Assembly: GCF_004366795.1 (NCBI RefSeq) | Contig: NZ_SORF01000013.1 | Location: forward strand, 1-61,368 | Source of the DNA: Alicyclobacillus sacchari | GTDB lineage: Bacteria > Bacillota > Bacilli > Alicyclobacillales > Alicyclobacillaceae | Direction: 5' to 3' | DNA length: 61,368 nucleotides | Part shown: in pieces, positions 58,988 through 61,368 of the stretch | Layout of the letters: every line of letters starts with the position of its first letter | Position numbering within the stretch: the first letter of the stretch is position 1 | Program-made: the position numbers and the translations under genes | Notes under the pieces: generated by a model | Databases searched by the model: none | Told to the model about the DNA's origin: nothing | The model's input: only the letters and a program-made list of their open reading frames with translations

Positions 58988-60817
58988 ATGTGTGGGATTG
59001 TCGGCTATATCGGCCCGAGGAACGTGAAAGATGTCGTCGTCGGGGGGTTGGCGAAACTCGAGTATCGCGGTTATGATTCTGCGGGCGTTGCAGCCATTGA
59101 CAACGGCAATATCAAGGTCGTGAAGTCTGTCGGGCGGCTTGCGAATCTGGAAGCGAAGCTCGCCAACAGCCCTGTCGTTGGCCAGGCGGCAATTGGGCAC
59201 ACGCGTTGGGCGACGCACGGCAAACCTTCGGACGAAAATGCACATCCGCACCAGGACTGCAGTGGCAGGTTCGCGATTGTGCACAATGGCATCGTTGAAA
59301 ACTACCTGTCTTTACGGGAAGAATTGCTAGCAGCTGGTCACGAATTTCGCTCTGAGACGGATACGGAAGTCGTGGCACACCTGATTGAAGAAATGTATAA
59401 CGGCGATCTTTTTCAGACGATGATCGCTGTCGGCAAACGTATTCGCGGTGCGTATGCACTCGTCGTGATCGCGAAAGACCACCCTGATGAGATTGTCGCG
59501 ATCCGCAAGGCAAGCCCGATGATCATTGGCCTTGGCAGCAACGAGAACTTTGTCGCCTCCGATATCCCAGCGATTCTCGAATACACGCGCGACATTTACG
59601 TAATGGAAGACGGAGAAATGGCTATCCTTCGGCGCGAAGGCGTCGAGTGCTTTACGTTGGACGGTGAACCTGTCAGCAAAGAGGTGTATCGCGTCACGTG
59701 GGACGCGGTAAGCGCCGAGCGCGGAGGCTATCCGCACTTTATGCTGAAAGAGATTCATGAACAGCCGAAGGCGGTGCGCGACACGTTGCGTGGCCGAGTG
59801 GCGGAGGATCTGAGTCGGGTGACGTTGTCGGAACTGGGACTCGACGAGGAGCAAATACGCAACATGGATCGCATTCACATTGTCGCGTGCGGGACATCGT
59901 GGCACGCGGGCCTCGTCGGCAAAGTTGCGATCGAACAGTTTGCCCGCATTCCGGTTGACGTCGAGATCGCATCGGAGTATCGGTATGCAAATCCAATCGC
60001 GACGGAGAACACACTCATCATTGCGATCACACAGTCGGGTGAGACGGCCGACACGCTTGCGGCGATGCGTGAAATGAAGAAGCGTGGCTTGCCTGTGCTG
60101 GCCATCACGAACGTCGTCGGCAGTTCGGCGGCGCGCGAAGCGGATAGCGTGATCGTCACATGGGCTGGGCCGGAAATCGCGGTTGCATCGACCAAGGCAT
60201 ACACGACGCAGCTTGCCGCTTTGTACCTGCTCGCGGTGCATTTTGGCCAGGTACGCGGCGAGTTGGGGGATGCAGCGGCGCGCGAAATGATCACGGCTTT
60301 GGATAACCTGCCGCAGATCGTGGAAGCAGTGCTCGACACAGCGCCGCAAATTGAGTCGTTTGCGCAGCGTTATGCGCATGCGCACGACACATTCTTCATT
60401 GGCCGGGGCATCGATTATGCGGTATCGCTTGAAGGTGCGCTCAAGCTGAAGGAAATCTCCTATATTCACGCCGAGGCCTACGCAGCTGGCGAACTCAAGC
60501 ACGGCACACTGGCGTTGATTACGGATGGCGTGCCCGTCGTCGCGATCGCGATGCAGCCTGATTTATATGAGAAGACGGTGAGCAACATCGTTGAGGTGAA
60601 AGCGCGTGGGGCGTTCGTGCTGGCGCTCACTTGGGTAGGCAACGAGGACTTGGAGAAAGCGGTTGATGAAGTCATTTATCTGCCGAAGACGCTACCTGCG
60701 CTTGCGCCGATGGCAGCTGTGATTCCACTCCAGTTACTCGCCTACTATTCGGCAGTGGCTCGCGGAAATGACGTCGACAAGCCACGTAATTTGGCTAAGA
60801 GTGTGACGGTCGAGTAA
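58988..60817 (+). CDS. glmS: Glutamine-fructose-6-phosphate transaminase (isomerizing)
   Basis: GlmS makes glucosamine-6-phosphate from fructose-6-phosphate and glutamine, the first step of amino-sugar and peptidoglycan synthesis. The 609 residues have the N-terminal glutaminase with C2 nucleophile (MCGIVGYIG), HTRWATHGKPSDENAHPH, and two SIS domains (GTSWHAG, ITQSGETADTL, ASTKAYTTQ), ending KPRNLAKSVTVE. Start ATG 58988 is 12 nt from AAGGAGG. A ribozyme precedes it and a terminator follows. Confidence 0.97.
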   Translation: MCGIVGYIGPRNVKDVVVGGLAKLEYRGYDSAGVAAIDNGNIKVVKSVGRLANLEAKLANSPVVGQAAIGHTRWATHGKPSDENAHPHQDCSGRFAIVHNGIVENYLSLREELLAAGHEFRSETDTEVVAHLIEEMYNGDLFQTMIAVGKRIRGAYALVVIAKDHPDEIVAIRKASPMIIGLGSNENFVASDIPAILEYTRDIYVMEDGEMAILRREGVECFTLDGEPVSKEVYRVTWDAVSAERGGYPHFMLKEIHEQPKAVRDTLRGRVAEDLSRVTLSELGLDEEQIRNMDRIHIVACGTSWHAGLVGKVAIEQFARIPVDVEIASEYRYANPIATENTLIIAITQSGETADTLAAMREMKKRGLPVLAITNVVGSSAAREADSVIVTWAGPEIAVASTKAYTTQLAALYLLAVHFGQVRGELGDAAAREMITALDNLPQIVEAVLDTAPQIESFAQRYAHAHDTFFIGRGIDYAVSLEGALKLKEISYIHAEAYAAGELKHGTLALITDGVPVVAIAMQPDLYEKTVSNIVEVKARGAFVLALTWVGNEDLEKAVDEVIYLPKTLPALAPMAAVIPLQLLAYYSAVARGNDVDKPRNLAKSVTVE

Positions 60818-60848
60818 GGCCGAGGACTGCTTGGAGTTATGTTATCTT

Positions 60849-60911
60849 CGCAAAATGAGGTTCTTCCCTCCGCAAAATAAGTTCTTCCCTGAGTAAAATA
60901 AGTTGTTCCGT
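60849..60911 (+). repeat. Three tandem 21-bp imperfect repeats
   Basis: Three copies follow the pattern CGCAAAATAAGTTCTTCCCT with few changes; the GTTCTTCCCT-like core starts at 60860, 60881 and 60902, a period of 21 bp. They lie between the glmS stop and its terminator. The third copy has several changes, which suggests decay. Function is unknown; the period allows helical phasing of a bound protein. Confidence 0.7.
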
Positions 60912-60915
60912 AGAG

Positions 60916-60960
60916 CACGGGTGGATTCGGGTCAAAAGCCTGGATTCGCCCGTGTTTTTT
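60916..60960 (+). terminator. Terminator after glmS
   Basis: A 16-bp stem joins 60916-60931 with 60939-60954; the four non-Watson-Crick positions are all G-U pairs. TTTTTT follows. Confidence 0.9.
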
Positions 60961-61253
60961 AATGCCTGAGAGCGATTGGCGGGGGAAAAAGACAGGGTAA
61001 AGTTCGGAAGGGGTTAGACGCGAAAAAGCCCGACAAATCAAGGATTTATCGACCATGCCCGATCAAAAATGGGTCAAGTCCGAATTTGTGTGTAAATTGC
61101 CCCTACATGTAGAATGTGCTGAGTTTCGACGTGCCGCCTTTGACGGCTTTGCCTCGGCAAATCAAATATGTCCCGTCGTCGCTCCATCAAGAGGCGCTTC
61201 GCCGGTCGATGATAAGGAACGAAGGGGCAAAGCCTTCACCTGCGGTGTTCACC
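60961..61253. other. Right-edge intergenic region, no gene supported
   Basis: About 290 nt with no plausible plus-strand gene. It holds a minus-strand hairpin (61021-61051) and, at 61070-61106, a stretch reading on the minus strand as GCAATTTACACACAAATTCGG then ACTTGACC, which could be a repeat or element end. No known insertion-sequence inverted repeat was identified. Confidence 0.35.
61021..61051 (-). terminator. Minus-strand terminator-like hairpin
   Basis: On the minus strand CGATAAATC-CTT-GATTTGTCG forms a 9-bp stem with one G-U pair, followed by GGGCTTTTT. It faces a gene entering from the right, 200 nt beyond that gene's stop. Confidence 0.55.
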
Positions 61254-61368
61254 TCACCACAGCTCCTCCCGTAATCCCCGTAGCGTGTGCACCTTTGCAG
61301 TTTGTGCGAATGATGCTTGCTGTTCTCTCCATGCCCAATACGCCTCCATATCGAGATATCTGCGCCCG
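61254..61368 (-). CDS. C-terminal end of an unidentified minus-strand gene (partial)
   Basis: The minus strand is open for 37 codons from the window edge to a TGA at 61254-61256. The visible end includes LDMEAYWAWREQQASF and finishes HTLRGLREELW, with amphipathic helical character. No family is recognised. The 5' part lies outside the window, so length and start are unknown. A minus-strand hairpin at 61021-61051 could end its transcript. The case for coding is modest because the segment is short. Confidence 0.4.
   Translation of the reverse strand, partial: GRRYLDMEAYWAWREQQASFAQTAKVHTLRGLREELW

Noticed and set aside
60745-61056. Minus-strand frame over the glmS end and repeats
   Set aside because: It crosses the glmS terminator and repeats; its FxxGRTxF repeats come only from the 21-bp tandem DNA.

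Overview
The window is a chromosomal core region of a spore-forming, moderately GC-rich member of the Bacillota. Gene order follows the Bacillus subtilis ctsR-to-alpha-operon layout with departures. The spore genes (cwlD, gerD, pdaB, sigH), the protein-arginine kinase system (mcsA/mcsB), DisA and the abundant TTG/GTG starts fit a Bacillales relative, perhaps of the Alicyclobacillus type. That last assignment is an inference; no marker was searched.

Layout. Positions 1-340: tail of an rRNA operon (3' end of 23S, complete 5S, terminator). 446-5129: heat-shock operon ctsR-mcsA-mcsB-clpC, with a CtsR operator next to the promoter -10. 5235-15654: radA, disA, pssA, a PIN/TRAM membrane protein, ispD-ispF, gltX, cysS, mrnC, rlmB and rae1, packed with short gaps or overlaps. 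15708-20624: sigH, rpmG, secE, nusG, rplK-rplA, the L10 leader with rplJ-rplL, and a methyltransferase gene. 20975-32986: rpoB, rpoC, an L7Ae-like gene, rpsL, rpsG, fusA and tuf. 33017-44998: S10 and spc operons through secY, adk, a KOW protein and infA. 45060-50182: rpmJ, rpsM, rpsK, rpsD, rpoA, rplQ, truA, then rplM-rpsI under their own promoter and leader.

After 50182 come cell-envelope and sporulation genes: cwlD, an unrecognised membrane-anchored protein, mrp, then gerD and pdaB on the minus strand, and a divergent SGNH hydrolase. The cdaA-cdaR-glmM set follows, and glmS stands behind a glmS ribozyme. The last 550 bases hold three 21-bp tandem repeats, a strong terminator, and what looks like the C-terminal end of a minus-strand gene running off the window.

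The genes form a growth-control block: transcription and translation machinery with cis-acting RNA regulators (L10, L13, a candidate attenuator before rpsD, the glmS ribozyme), protein quality control (ClpC/McsB), two diadenylate cyclases (DisA and CdaA), and peptidoglycan precursor supply (GlmM/GlmS). I found no clear undescribed multi-gene system. The least explained items are the anchored protein at 51049-51528, the SGNH hydrolase with an Arg-rich tail, the structured leaders before rpsM and rpsD, and the right edge of the window.
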